Numbered from the stretch's first letter, positions 33,905-46,342 are shown. The stretch: DNA of 64,000 nt from Archivesica marissinica (GCA_014843695.1 CM026398.1:49813579-49877578), one strand, 5' to 3'. Numbers and translations: made by a program. Notes: generated by a model not told the origin, from the letters alone.

Positions 33905-35822
33905 ACTTTTGTAGTAACTTGGCAGAATCTGGGAAAACTGTGTAGAAACTTGGCAGAATCTGGGAAAACTGTGTACTAACTTGGCAGAATCTGGGAAAAC
34001 TGTGTAGTAACTTGTCAGAATCAGGGAAAACTTTGTAGAAACTTGTCAGAATCAGGGAAAACTTTGTAGAAACTTGGCATAATCAGGGAAAACTGTGTAG
34101 AAACTTGGCATAATCAGGGAAAACTTTGTAGAAACTTGGCAGAATCAGGGAAAACTTTGTAGAAACTTGGCATAATCAGGGAAAACTGTGTAGAAACTTG
34201 GCATAATCAGGGAAAACTTTGTAGAAACTTGGCATAATCAGGGAAAACTTTGTAGAAACTTGGCATAATCAGGGAAAACTTTGTAGAAACTTGGCATAAT
34301 CAGGGAAAACTTTGTAGAAACTTGGCATAATCAGGGAAAACTTTGTAGAAACTTGGCAGAATCAGGGAAAACTGTGTAGAAACATGGCATAATCAGGGAA
34401 AACTTTGTAGAAACTTGGCAGAATCAGGGAAAACTATGTAGAAACATGGCAGAATCAGGGAAAACTTTGTAGAAACATGGCATAAACAGGGAAAACTTGG
34501 CAGAATCAGGGAAAACTTTGTAGAAACTTGGCATAATCATGGAAAACTTTGTAGAAACTTGGCAGAATCAGGGAAAACTATGTAGAAACATGGCAGAATC
34601 AGGGAAAACTTTGTAGAAACATGGCATAAACAGGGAAAACTTTGTAGAAACTTGGCAGAATCAGGGAATACTTTGTAGAAACTTGGCAGAATCAGGGAAA
34701 ACTATGTAGAAACATGGCAGAATCAGGGAAAACTTTGTAGAAACATGGCATAATCAGGGAAAACTTTGTAGAAACTTGGCAGAATCAGGGAAAACTTTGT
34801 AGAAACTTGGCAGAATCAGGGAAAACTATGTAGAAACATGGCAGAATCAGGGAAAACTTTGTAGAAACTTGGCATAATCAGGGAAAACTTTGTAGAAACT
34901 TGGCAGAATCAGGGAAAACTATGTAGAAACATGGCAGAATCAGGGAAAACTTTGTAGAAACATGGCATAAACAGGGAAAACTTTGTAGAAACTTGGCAGA
35001 ATCAGGGAATACTTTGTAGAAACTTGGCAGAATCAGGGAAAACTATGTAGAAACATGGCAGAATCAGGGAAAACTTTGTAGAAACATGGCATAATCAGGG
35101 AAAACTTTGTAGAAACTTGGCAGAATCAGGGAAAACTGTAGAAACTTGGCAGAATCAGGGAAAACTATGTAGAAACATGGCAGAATCAGGGAAAACTTTG
35201 TAGAAACTTGGCAGAATCAGGGAAAACTTTGTAGAAACTTGGCAGAATCAGGGAAAACTTTGTAGAAACTTGGCATAATTAGGGAAAACTTTGTAGAAAC
35301 TTGGCAGAATCAGGGAAAACTTTGTAGAAACATGGCAGAATCTGGGAAAGCTGTAGAAACTTGGCAGAATCAGGGAAAACTTTGTAGAAACTTGGCAGAA
35401 TCTGGGAAAGCTGTAGAAACTTGGCAGAATCAGGGACAACTTTGTAGAAACTTGGCAGAATCTGGGAAAGCTGTAGAAACTTGGCAGAATCAGGGAAAAC
35501 TTTGTAGAAACTTGGCAGAATCTGGGAAAGCTGTAGAAACTTGGCAGAATCAGGGAAAACTATGTAGAAACATGGCAGAATCAGGGAAAACTTTGTAGAA
35601 ACTTGGCAGAATCAGGGACAACTTTGTAGAAACTTGGCAGAATCTGGGAAAGCTGTAGAAACTTGGCAGAATCAGGGAAAACTGTGTAGAAACTTGGCAG
35701 AATCATGGACAGCTTGGCAGAATCATGGACAGCTGTGTAGAAACTTGGCAGAATCATGGACAGCTTGGCAGAATCATGGACAGCTGTGTATAAACTTGGC
35801 AGAATCATGGACAGCTGTGTAG
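33905..35822 (-). repeat. 31-bp minisatellite, about 60 units
   Basis: Units of 'ggcagaatcagggaaaactt' plus 'tgtagaaactt'. Larger repeating blocks, with 'aactatgtagaaacatggc' recurring every few units, show recent block duplication. The 3' end contains hybrid units 'aatcatggacagctgtg'. Confidence 0.95.
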
Positions 35823-36406
35823 GATCAACAGACTATCGTGGTACAACTGGGAGGATATTGAGGGCAAGTATATATTCACTATTATCTTGATCGCCATGGG
35901 TGTTTATATTTGGAATACTAGTTATACGACCACAACAAACGTTTATATGATACTAGCTCCAGGTTAGATACAAATCGAAATAAACTAATTATGTTCGGAG
36001 TTTAGCCTCATCAACCTGCCAGGCAAGCCATTGCAACAAAGTGTCATTGCATACTATGATACTAGTAATGTGTCTAGTTTTACAGATATTGGTTTATTTA
36101 TGAACAGAACAAATACACTCGTTTATGGGTTCTTTGCTCCCCTATAATTAACTGATAAGAGAGTATTTATGACGTTATATAAATCTGATTTAGGGTGTTT
36201 ATGAAGGTTAGATAAATTCTATATCAAAAGCTTGAGCTAGTAATGTTTACTCATTTTTCTCTTGCAATCTGAAATTTATTGACAGAACCGGTTTTAATTT
36301 AAAATGATGTACGTTTGGCAATAATTCGGTAGATCTGAATCGTAACCTTGTTATTCTATAGCAGCATACGAGCTTTTGGTGTTGCGGGACTTGTAGGACT
36401 ATAATA
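35823..36406. other. Unassigned duplicated sequence
   Basis: Reverse complement of 12745-13335 and collinear with 60356-60946. No gene recognised. Confidence 0.5.
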
Positions 36407-36597
36407 CAGTCAAACCTGTCCTAAGCAGCCAGCCAAGGGAATAACAGAAAGTTGCTGCTTAATGGAGGTCAAATATATAACAAAGCAACATATTGGGAAT
36501 CTGGAAACTGACTGCTTAATGCAAGTTCGTTGCTTAATAGAGGTGACCACTAACACGGGTTTGACTGTAGAGATGATCACTAACACAGGTTTGACTG
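36407..36597 (-). mobile_element. CAGT-ended MITE, family 1
   Basis: Starts CAGTCAAACCTGT and ends GGTTTGACTG with TA on both sides. Its end nearest 36597 is duplicated ('taacacgggtttgactgtag' then again). Confidence 0.8.
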
Positions 36598-36716
36598 TAT
36601 AAACAAGATGGGGAAACAAATCACATTTAATTTATGTTTAATTTTATTACATGCTTTTATTGGATTTCGTAAGATTCCATTTATTCAATATACATGTGTA
36701 GACTGCTTCATGATGC

Positions 36717-36960
36717 ATCTGTTACATTTATATATGCAGTATACTATATAATACATGCATCATTTACATACACAATCTGTTACATTTATATATGCAGTAT
36801 ACTATATAATACATGCATCATTTACATACACAATCTGTTACATTTATATATGCAGTATACTATATAATACATGCATCATTTACATACACAATCTGTTACA
36901 TTTATATATGCAGTATACTATATAATACATGCATCATTTACATACACAATCTCTGTTACA
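36717..36960 (+). repeat. 58-bp minisatellite, about 4 units
   Basis: Units containing 'tgttacatttatatatgcag' and 'catgcatcatttacatac'. One unit in the left arm and about eleven in copy 2. Confidence 0.95.
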
Positions 36961-37104
36961 TCATACACATGCATGCAATATGAATAATTTCTAATTTTGT
37001 TATCTGAAACAAAAAGAAAATACAGATAAAGAATAGAAATATCACAGATAATAAATGTCTGCCTTACATATGCAGACAATTAGTTGTTTTCAACATGTAA
37101 CACG

Positions 37105-37107
37105 CAT

Positions 37108-37142
<35 letters not shown>
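37105..37142 (+). repeat. (GCAC)n microsatellite
   Basis: About nine tetranucleotides, mirror of 12180-12218. Confidence 0.95.
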
Positions 37143-38065
37143 CTGTAATGTCATTATAACATATAGTTTTCATTGTAACAAAGTTTCCAGACTGGTTTCT
37201 ATACAACACCATTAATTGTAAGGCTGATTTTAATATAATATTGGTTCAATATGTTGATTTATACACACCACTGATTTCAATATATACGTTCATTATAGAG
37301 CATGCTTCCTTATAATGCTCATCATTATATTGTCGAATTCCTTATAACGCCTAGATAAGGCTAGCTATTTATTATATGTCCAATGAGAGACATCGGTCAG
37401 TTACTACCCCTGAATACTCCCTAAAAGTAGATAGGTCCTATTAAGTGTTTCCTCTGTTTTTATCGTTGTTTCCTTTGCACGACATGCTAGCAATGTTATC
37501 CCACTACCGCCTTTTGTGATTATTAAATTACTATATCTCAACAGATCTCCTACAGTATATGCAATGGGTACTTATTTGTAATACAATGTTATCACTTAAT
37601 TAACACATTTTTGATAAAATCCCAATTATCATACCGCAACATCTGGTTAGAGCACAACAGTAAAAACAAAGGATTCTAACTAAAAGGACCTATTCACATT
37701 TTGGAATAAATCGGACTTTATCTGTCAAGGGAGGTAATAGATAATTACAGATGTCTCTCATTACACGAAACTTCCAGTGATAACGTTCTGCTGTGGATCC
37801 AAGATCAATCAATAGGTGGTCCTCTTTAATTACTTGATACCATTTTATATCGTACACTTACTGTACACAAGAAGAAGTCCATATAGCACCATATTTCTTA
37901 TTTCCGAGTACACGACCGATTTACTCATACTGCTGATTTGACTCGTTCCACTAGAGATGTCAGCGTATTAACAAGACTTCAGTGCGCCCAAAGCAGATGT
38001 AATCTCGCCATTTTATCCAAGCCTTATTAACTGAAATGTAAAATTGCGTTATTATAAAATATTTG
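37143..38065. other. Unassigned duplicated sequence
   Basis: Present in all three segment copies; no coding potential or repeat family recognised. Confidence 0.5.
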
Positions 38066-38170
38066 ACATGATCGCTGGTTCAACCTCGGTGCCCGTCCAT
38101 GCCTGGAATACTGCTCGGAGGGGCACCCATAATCTCCATACGGTGTCTGCGAGTTTAAACCCCAAAACAA
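38066..38170 (+). repeat. SINE family C 3' fragment
   Basis: 'tgcccgtccatgcctggaat' to 'gagtttaaaccccaaaac'. Headless; present in all three segment copies. Confidence 0.7.
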
Positions 38171-38251
38171 ACAAGCATAATGCATGGTGACTGTTTTAAT
38201 TTTGAATTGATGCTGGTGTATAAAAGTAAAGTAACGTGTTTGTTTATTATA

Positions 38252-38543
38252 CAGACGGATCTGTAGCCCAGTGGTAACACGCTATACTGGTAATCCAGGG
38301 ATCGCAGGTTCGATCCCCCGTCTGACCCTAATAAAATTAACAGTCTTTCAGATGGGACGTTAAACCGAGGTCTCGTGTCGGTGCTTTACACCATGCACGT
38401 AAAAGAACCAGAGGAGACTCTGGAATGGGTCTCTGTCTGTATCATTGCACTATCCTCCAAAAATCTAAAATGACTAATCTCTTCAGGTGGCGTCGCTCAT
38501 ATGGGCAACTGGTAGCGACGATAAATAAACGTAAAACACACAC
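38252..38543 (+). repeat. SINE family A, full length
   Basis: tRNA-like head, body and tail, bounded by TGTTTATTATA at 38241-38251 and 38544-38554. Confidence 0.92.
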
Positions 38544-39078
38544 TGTTTATTATACCAGGTCTCTCCTCCACTACGTGCACGTCGTGACCTAGGCACAGCT
38601 CACAACAGGAATGTGGTTCAAGGACTTCGCTGACGGAAGCCGCGACATCGGAATCGCGTGACTCTGTACATATACATACAGAGTACCATTCGACTAACTT
38701 CCCTACTTGGCGAGACAGCAACACTTAGTGCTGGCGACGACGGATATCTGGTTTTCTTTTAGCCGGCTCCTTCAAGGGGAGCGATCTCCTTGAAGGAAGA
38801 CGGTGGGACGTAGACTTCTTGATGGCGTGAGGACCCCAGCGAAGAAACCTGAACCATTATTGCTGCTGTGAGCTGACAAATCGTGGAGGATGTGGCCCTA
38901 CAAGGGAGCCCTTCGAAAGATGATACAGGACTTGTCACCCTGAGAAGAACGAAGATGCCTTTCCAGTTGTCTACATAAACAACTTAGATGACAACGTAAA
39001 CTTCTTAGAGAAACCAGTCGCCCAAATGCCTCGGCGGAGGTGACTATAAAGAAAACTTTTTTGGATTTGTTTATTATA
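38544..39078 (+). repeat. Unclassified 510-bp element between 11-bp direct repeats
   Basis: Bounded by TGTTTATTATA (38544-38554 and 39068-39078). Contains a short tandem-like 'gaaggag' region and no convincing ORF. Homologous to 10208-10738 and 63461-63995. Confidence 0.6.
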
Positions 39079-39429
39079 GTGTCACTCACCCCTATTTAAA
39101 GGGCCAGCACTTTCTGACTTGTGAGACACCCTTTTTTATGTACATCAGTCCTTCCCGAATCCTATACTTATACATGTGCTTGTTTAGTTGTATTTAATTA
39201 AAGAATATCATATACATTTAGCAACTCTACAGCTTGATGATGGAGGAAGACACACCATCAGGAGACGGAATGTAAGCCCCAGCTTCATGATAAACGAAGA
39301 CATTAGCTGCTCAGCATCAAGTTGGGCAGGCCCGGCAGAACTTACAAGCAAGGAACTGTAAATGGACAAGCTCTTATTTAAAGTGGACAGGCCCCTATTT
39401 AAACCTGTTGCTATATTTATGTGTACAGG

Positions 39430-39710
39430 CAGACGGATCTGTAGTATGTGGTTAACACACTGGACTGGTAATCCAGTGATCGTAGATTCGCCCATCTGAC
39501 CATAATAAAATTAATAGTCTTTCAGATGGGACTTTGAACCGATGTCGGTGCTTTACACCGTGCACGTAAAAGAACCAGAGGATACTCTAGAATGGGTCTC
39601 TGTCTGTATCACTGCACTATCCTCCAACAATCTAAAATGACTAATCCCTTCAGGAGGCGTCGCTCATATGGGCAACCGGTAGCGACGATAAATAAACGTA
39701 AACCACACAC
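39430..39710 (+). repeat. SINE family A
   Basis: Near full-length and diverged; mirror of 9577-9855. Confidence 0.88.
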
Positions 39711-39795
39711 GTGTAGAGTAGCTAGAGTGAACGGGCACTTCAATCACTCGTGGCGAGACACCATCGGGGATGGTGACCTTGTCTATAAATAGTAC

Positions 39796-42700
39796 TCACC
39801 AATCAGATCTATTTCCGCATGGGCCGCACGTTTTATCTGCGGGCATGCACACGTCGTATAAAGCGTCAAACGTCTCCCCAGCTTGACACATCACATGGTT
39901 GGAGAACGTGCCTCCGCTGCAGACTGTGTATCTATCACAGCGGCCAAACTCATCCAAATAGAACCCGTCTGCTAAATTTGTACAGTCTGGCATCATGCCA
40001 CCATGTTCACGCGGTATTTGGTCTAGAGGGACGCACTCGTTGAGTTCCGGGTGGAAAAGTTGCGTTCTGCCGTTCACGTCTGCTTTGCAAATATTTTGGG
40101 ATATCGTGCGTTCTTTGTAACACTGTACAAAGTAGGGACTCCATAGTTTCATTTGATGGGCGTGCACACCGTCTGATTTACCTTCACAGCTCGGGAATCT
40201 AATACCGCACGGGATACAGTGTGACACATGACATTGATTATGCCTATAATCGCCTGGAGTTTAAAGACAAAAGAAACAGCAATTATTTACTAACTATAGA
40301 TGTGTTCAAGCATGACATATTGGTTCCGATGTTTACACTAACATATTTACAATGTTAGCAATTACATGCACTTATAAGTCGTATTTAAAGGGCTCGCCGT
40401 ATGACTAAGATTTACGGTACACAAACTAAATACGTTGAACATAAACAACTAAACAGACGGATCTGTAGTCCAGTTGTAACACGCTGGACTGGTAATCCAT
40501 GGATCGCAGGTTCGATCCCCCGTTCTGACCATAATAAAATTAACAGTGTTTCAGATGGGACTTTAAACCGAGGTCTCGTGTCGGTGCTGTACATCGTGCA
40601 CGTAAAAGAACCAGAGGAGACTCTGGAATGGGTCTCTGTCTGTATCATTGCACTATCCTCCAAAAATCTAAAATGACTAATCTCTTCAGGAGGCGTCGCT
40701 CATATGGGCAACCGGTAGCGACGATAAATAAACGTAAAGCACGTACAACTAAAGCATTATCACCATGCGTCCCATTTGTCTTGGTTTAAACACATTTATT
40801 TTCTATCATGTACATGCTTATTTACAAAAATTAAAATAAGGAATGGGACAGAAAGCTATACAGCTTATGGTTGCCCTCTCCTTTTTTTCTTGAATAAACT
40901 AATCGGCAAAATGCTTAAAACGAGAAACAAAATACATTGTTAATGAATGCGACTGTTCCCCCTTAAATCATTCAACTGTTTATTGTTGATTACCCAGTTG
41001 TTTTCATGCGTTCTTTGCCCCCGCAAATCATACAATAAATGCAGATAGCACACTTATACTAGTATAACGTAGATACTTACATCCATTTTTAAATATTTTC
41101 CGATTGCCACAGTTGACGTTTTCAAAGTGGTCGCATTTTCCGGTTATTGAGTTGAAGAGTTGCGGATAGGAGCACTCCTGCATGTATTGTTCGTAGTATC
41201 TGGGTACATGGTCGTACCAAGTACTGCAGTTATAATACGCCTGACACTCTGTCGGATGGGGGATCACGCCACCTTTCAACTGGCATTGTTCCGCCACAGT
41301 CATTGGACCTGCAACATTAGATCATTATATGATCACATAGTTCTAGACTATAGCCTACTGTACCTGGCATATACGTAACCTTGCCCCTACCAGACTGACA
41401 ATTCTCCTACCTAACCGGACTCCTAACTGACTTGGCCCCTACCTGACCTGGCCCATACCTGACCTGCCCCCCCTGACTTGGCCCCTACCAGACTGACAAT
41501 TCTCCTACCTAACCTGACTCCTAACTGACTTGGCCCCTACCTAACCTGGCCCTTACCTGACCTGGCCCCTACCTGACCCCTACCTAACCTGGCCCCTACC
41601 TGACCTGGCTCCTACCCGATGTGGCTCAGAGGTCATAACCCTTTTTTGAAACCCAGTATCGATACAACTCTCCGACTCAATGAAACGTTCGAGACAGGTA
41701 TCCTCGCTTCGTGATCAACATCTGCGCAGTAATACTGCCTGACGCCCGTAGTGACATAGGACCAAATACGCCAGCCTCACTCATCAACATATTCACAGTA
41801 ATGCTGCCTGACGCCCGTAGTGACATAGGACCAAATACGCCAGCCTCACTCATCAACATATTCACAGTAATGCTGCCTGACGCCCGTAGTGACATAGGAC
41901 CAAATACGTCAGCCTCACTACAGTAGTACCAATAAACACATATTGTATGTAATTGGGCCTAATAGTTTCCCAGTAATGTTGATGCATGGTCATAATGTCA
42001 TAACGTGTACCAGCGCATTGGTCGACAGCTCAACAAGTAGATTTAATGGTGGGCTGGTTTATTTTAGACGTGTACCAGCGCATTGGTCGACAGCTCAAAC
42101 AGTAGGTTTAATGGTGGGCTGGTTTGTTTGAGACGTCTTTAGATAATGGATACATATTACTTATGTTTATATCAACAACTTGTTTACAAGAACACAGCTA
42201 TACGTACATGTAATATTTGATTGATGACACACGCCGCCTTTTATTGATTCTATCTTGTCGATTTTGATATAAAACTATAATGCAAACAATCTTCACTGAC
42301 TTGTACTGGGCGGCTTTTACTTTTCAGAAAAACGTACGTAAAAAAAATAACGACGTCACGTCAACAATAAAACATGTTTTTCGAGATTCACTGACTTGTA
42401 CTGGGCATATTTTACTTTTCAGAAAAACGTACGTAAAAAAAATAACGACGTCACGTCAACCGTTAAAACATGTTTTTCGAGATTGTTCTTGTATTTTCGA
42501 ATGGATCAAAAGACAAAACAATTGTGTTACATATGTACCAGGTATGAACTACACACACCTGTTTACTACAAATTATAATATAAATGATATAATTCCGTCG
42601 GACCGAACAAAATACTTTGACATAACCGAAGTTTGACTTAACGAAATTCTATATAAACGGAGCCATTTATATGTAAAATGATAGTGTTTGAAACGGGGCT

Positions 42701-43920
42701 TTTATCCAACTTCGAGATAACCGGAGAATTCGGCATAACCGACTTTGACATAACGAATGTAGACTGTACTATGTTATATATTGTCCTTTCTAATTTTGAC
42801 CGTACATTTTTTTGCAATATGTTTTTTCTTCTTTTTTTGATAGATATGAGTTTGATCTTGTATTTAATTGAAGACACAAGATTAACACAAGATTTACATA
42901 TTTGTACATAGTGGGAATCTCGAAGAAAGTTTACTGTTTTATCGGGGTTTTCCCCAGCAGGCCTCTGTTTTAGTTCTCGTTTGTGTTGCTAAGGAACAAC
43001 TTATGTTGTATAAAATGACCAGTCATTGTTAGAAGCCGGTTCCCGTCTGCCCCTATATAAAATTAACAGTCTTTCAGATGGGACGTTAAACCGAGGTCTC
43101 GTGTCGGTTCTTTACACCGTGCACGTAAAAGAACCAGATGAGACTCTGGAATGGGTCTCTCATTGCACTATCCTCCAACAATCTAAAATTACTAATCCCT
43201 TCAGGAGGCGTCGTTCATACAGGCAACCGGTAGCGACGATAAATAAACGTAAAACACACAAGAGACGGTTCGGCACGTCCCTCGGTTGGTCCTGTATTGC
43301 TATTTGCAGTGAGAGAACTATCTTAGAGCAGATAGTTTTACTATTTACTTCGTTGTTCACCATATTTTATTGCAGTTATCACATGACATGAAACAGATAG
43401 CTGCATTATCAAAGATATACTCACATTTTTATTACAAAACACAAACTGAAAAACTAAAAATATTCCAAAATGTTTAAAAATATGTATTTATATAGTTATT
43501 GTTTTTCATGTAAAAACACACTTATCCGAAGTGTGCGTTTTCTATGTCCTCTAGTATGTTGCACCAGGACCGTGATACCCAACATACGAGATCAGCCACC
43601 TATATCACATAATGATAATATAATTATTATATAATGTATGGCTTACCGACATCAGTAGTTGTAGGTCGTATGTCTACATTACAGTCATCATAAATACTGT
43701 CCTTTGGAACGCACACGTGCGCTGTTTTGCTGAACGAGGAGCCGTACGGACAGTCGGGCATCTCTACCGGTCGTCCAAACACGCATATGAAGTAACCCTT
43801 ACAGTCTAACTTGGGTATCAGCTGGTACTGATCAGGCGTTGTGCACACAGGTTTTTGGGCGCTAATAGCACCAGCGTAACCCACAGAAAGAAGCAATACT
43901 CCGAATGCAAACATTTTCAT
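39796..43920 (-). CDS. Secreted chitin-binding protein with four CBM14 modules (right copy)
   Basis: On the - strand the exons are 43920-43647, 41308-41081 and 40253-39796, of the same lengths as the left copy (274, 228 and 458 bases), giving 319 codons with no disruption. Signal peptide FGVLLLSVGYAGAISA; all CBM14 cysteines are kept. About fifteen residue changes separate the copies, for example PDQYQ for PGPYQ and CHVSHC for CPVSHC. The changes avoid cysteines, which suggests that both copies are under constraint. Intron 1 is longer than in the left copy because of extra repeats at about 42240-43260. The stop codon again overlaps a GTGAGT donor, so the gene could extend further toward 39000. 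TATA box at 44010-44017. Confidence 0.88.
40454..40740 (+). repeat. SINE family A, antisense in intron 2 of the right gene copy
   Basis: Full-length; same insertion as 8538-8825 in the left copy. Confidence 0.9.
41380..41630 (-). repeat. G-rich tandem repeat in intron 1 (C-rich on + strand)
   Basis: Mirror of 7686-7905, built on 'tggcccctacctgacc'; slightly different unit number. Confidence 0.8.
41715..41928 (+). repeat. 69-bp tandem repeat, 3 units, intron 1
   Basis: Units containing 'gcctgacgcccgtagtgac'. The left arm has a single unit (about 7530-7600). Unrelated to the 69-bp array at 504. Confidence 0.9.
42000..42135 (-). repeat. Two tandem 68-bp units, intron 1
   Basis: Mirror of 7314-7452 ('gtaccagcgcattggtcgac'). 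Confidence 0.85.
42291..42486 (+). repeat. Two tandem 98-bp units, right arm only
   Basis: Units contain 'tgacttgtactgggc' and 'aacgacgtcacgtcaac'. Lies in the extra stretch of intron 1 that the left arm lacks. Confidence 0.88.
42590..42766 (-). mobile_element. CAGT-ended MITE family 2, one end missing
   Basis: The intact end reads CAGTCTACATTCGTTATG on the - strand with TA beyond it; the opposite terminal repeat is absent. Similar to 27704-27898. Confidence 0.72.
43043..43262 (+). repeat. SINE family A, head truncated, intron 1
   Basis: Begins at the B-box end 'cccgtctgcccc' and keeps body and tail. The left arm retains only the last 57 bases. Confidence 0.85.
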
Positions 43921-44009
43921 AAATTAGGTATTAATTACACGAAGAAATACTATCACTTTTATCTCATTGCGTTCAGTCTGGAATGAAGAACATGGTGCAG
44001 AGTGTTGCC

Positions 44010-44017
44010 TATTTATA
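44010..44017 (-). promoter_or_regulatory. TATA box of the right chitin-binding gene copy
   Basis: TATAAATA on the - strand, in the same position relative to the start codon as in the left copy. Confidence 0.6.
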
Positions 44018-44749
44018 GGCAATGGAAACCCGTATTTGGGTTGGGTTTATCTTTATTGAGAAAACACATTAACGCATCTAAATGACGCAGCACTTCACGG
44101 AAGCACAGACGACGATATTTATGAATGCATATGCACACCTTAATCCGTCTCTGAACTAATGAATTGTCACATTATGAAAAGTTATTAGCTAGTTCCGTAA
44201 TGAGTAACATTTCGTCTATCTGGAAAATATAATTATGTTATCTGTAATGTATGAACGCCTTAGTGGTCATACACTAGCTATAAAACGTTGTTACTAAATA
44301 TTGCGGTCGATTATTTAAAGACATATTACTAAATATTGCGGTTGATTATATAAGATGGCTTGTCATTCATTCAGTCGTATCAACCACACACTATTGTTGT
44401 CTGAAATTCAAAACCATTTATTTTAATATTATAAAATGTGTTAAAGAACTTTTTGATATACCATTGGCTTGACACTATATATGCAAAACGCTTAGGACAT
44501 GTCCAAGCATATATGTATTTAATGACACCCCGTCACTATCAGAGTAATTCTCGACCATACAAAAACACCAGTAGTTCTTGATTTGTGTGTATTTATCAGC
44601 GTAATATCGCTTTTGTCAATGGGCGGCCCAACTCATTAATAGATTTTTCAAATGAACGTTGTGTGAGATAAGCATACAGATAATTGAAACAAAACGCGCA
44701 AACACAGGACGTTTGCGACTATATATCACTGTATACTGATTTAAGAACA
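44018..44749. other. Upstream region of the right chitin-binding gene copy
   Basis: Mirror of 5662-6400, with the same tandem pair of about 33 bp near 44290-44350. No gene recognised. Confidence 0.45.
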
Positions 44750-44990
44750 CTGTAGTCCAGTGGTAACAAGCTGGACTTGTAATCCATGGATCGCAGGTTC
44801 GATCCCCCGTCTGACACTAATAAAATTAACAGTCTTTCAGATGGGACTTTAAACCGAGGTCTTGTGTTGGTGCTGTACACCGTGCACGTAAAAGAACCAG
44901 AGGAGACTCTGGAATGGGTCTCTGTCTGTGTCATTGTACTATCCTCCAAAAATCTAAAATGACTAATCTCTTCAGGAGGCGTCGCTCATA
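44750..44990 (+). repeat. SINE family A, 3' tail deleted
   Basis: Head and body only. The left-arm counterpart (5382-5661) still has the tail. Confidence 0.85.
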
Positions 44991-45240
44991 CTTTACATCA
45001 ATAAATATTATTGGCATATACCAAATATGGTTAAATTTGTTAAGTTAATGCAATTACAAAATGGAAATGCAGTTCGGAAATTATCTTTATACGTTTGCAA
45101 AGCATTTGAACGTCGTAGATCAATTGTCAATATCTAAACAGATCTTAATAGTTAATATTGTTTTCAATGATTAATACTCAAATCCTATTGTTTTGTTTGT
45201 TGGTTTGTGTGCGTTGTTTTTGTTTAACTATGTATGTTTC

Positions 45241-45540
45241 TGTAATTGGTCTTTGTTGAGATTAGTGTCCGTCACCATATTACCATACATGTTTCACTTT
45301 GTAATGTTTTGTATTGATGCTTTGTTGAGATTAGTGTCCGTCACCATATTACCATACATGTTTCACTTTGTAATGTTTTGTATTGATGCTTTGTTGAGAT
45401 TAGTGTCCGTCACCATATTACCATACATGTTTCACTTTGTAATGTTTTGTACTGATGCTTTGTTGAGATTAGTGTCCGTCACCATATTACCATACATGTT
45501 TCACTTTATAAAGTTTTGTATTGATGCTTTGTTCATTGGC
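45241..45540 (-). repeat. 69-bp minisatellite, about 4 units, no LINE
   Basis: Mirror of 504-1308 plus 4989-5097. Uninterrupted, so it is the pre-insertion state for the LINE at 1309-4988. Confidence 0.95.
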
Positions 45541-45546
45541 CTGAAA

Positions 45547-45621
45547 TGGCTTATTACGAAATAAAGTTATATCATTATTATCATTTATGATAATGATATA
45601 ACTTTATTTCGTAATAAGCCA
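45547..45621. repeat. 75-bp near-perfect palindrome (hairpin)
   Basis: Mirror of 429-503, equally intact in both arms and again bordering the 69-bp array. Confidence 0.9.
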
Positions 45622-46048
45622 CATATTGCAGCGTGTATATTCTGAATCATCACGATTTGGTTAATAAATAAATAAAGGTTAATAAATAAAGATTATTTTA
45701 CAATAATTGCAAAGTAAGCTTGAACATCTTATATTAATCACTCTCATTGGCACAGAATTTGGTTAATAGAAACTAGACGAAAGATAACATATCATCTAGG
45801 TGGTTGAACCCAGTAATTAAGCTAATGTTTCCTTATTCGAATATACTTCATTAGAGAAACTGCCTGTCAACAGTTCGTCCCAGTTTCTCAGATCTATTAT
45901 GTGTTTGAATACGTTACTTCAAAAACGTCTGCTGTGATGACAAATACAGATGATTTGTTTGTGTTTTTTACGTTTATTTATCAACGCTACCGGTTGCATA
46001 CAGATGAGATATTACAGCCATAGTATAATATTTAATTACTCATACTGG
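45622..46048. other. Duplicated sequence with a SINE B tail remnant
   Basis: Mirror of about 191-428. A family B tail remnant lies at about 45695-45765, and a short SINE A tail piece ('tttacgtttatttatcaacg') at about 45967-45995. No gene. Confidence 0.5.
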
Positions 46049-46342
46049 TGTGTGTTTTACGTTTATTTATCGTCGCTACCGGTTATCCATATGAGCGACG
46101 CCTCCTGAAGAGATTAGTCATCTTAGATTTTTGGAGGATAGTGTAATGATACAGACATAGAGACCCATTCCAGAGTCTCCTCTGGTTCATTTACGTGCAC
46201 GGTGTAAAGCACCGACACGAGACCTCGGTTTAACGTCCCATCTGGAAGACTGTTAATTTTATTAGGGTCAGACGGGGGAACGAACCTGCGATCCCTGGAT
46301 TACCAGTCCAACGTGTTACCACTGGACTATATATCCGGCTGT
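46049..46342 (-). repeat. SINE family A, full length
   Basis: Complete copy near the outer edge of the right arm. Mirror of the truncated copy at 54-190. Confidence 0.9.

Larger units (their letters stand above)
25322..39080 (+). repeat. Direct segmental duplication, copy 1
   Basis: This segment is collinear with 50636-64000, including all four NOPCHAP1-like exons, the intronic MITEs, the SINEs and every downstream minisatellite. The match starts at the sequence following 'ggaagatagatagatgg' in both copies. It runs to the window end in copy 2, so the true length is unknown. The distal part of copy 1 is also the right arm of the inverted duplication. Confidence 0.93.

Noticed and set aside
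38252..38330. Functional tRNA gene
   Set aside because: The head resembles a tRNA with A- and B-box-like regions, but it is always joined to the SINE body, is dispersed in many diverged copies and does not fold cleanly in the T arm.
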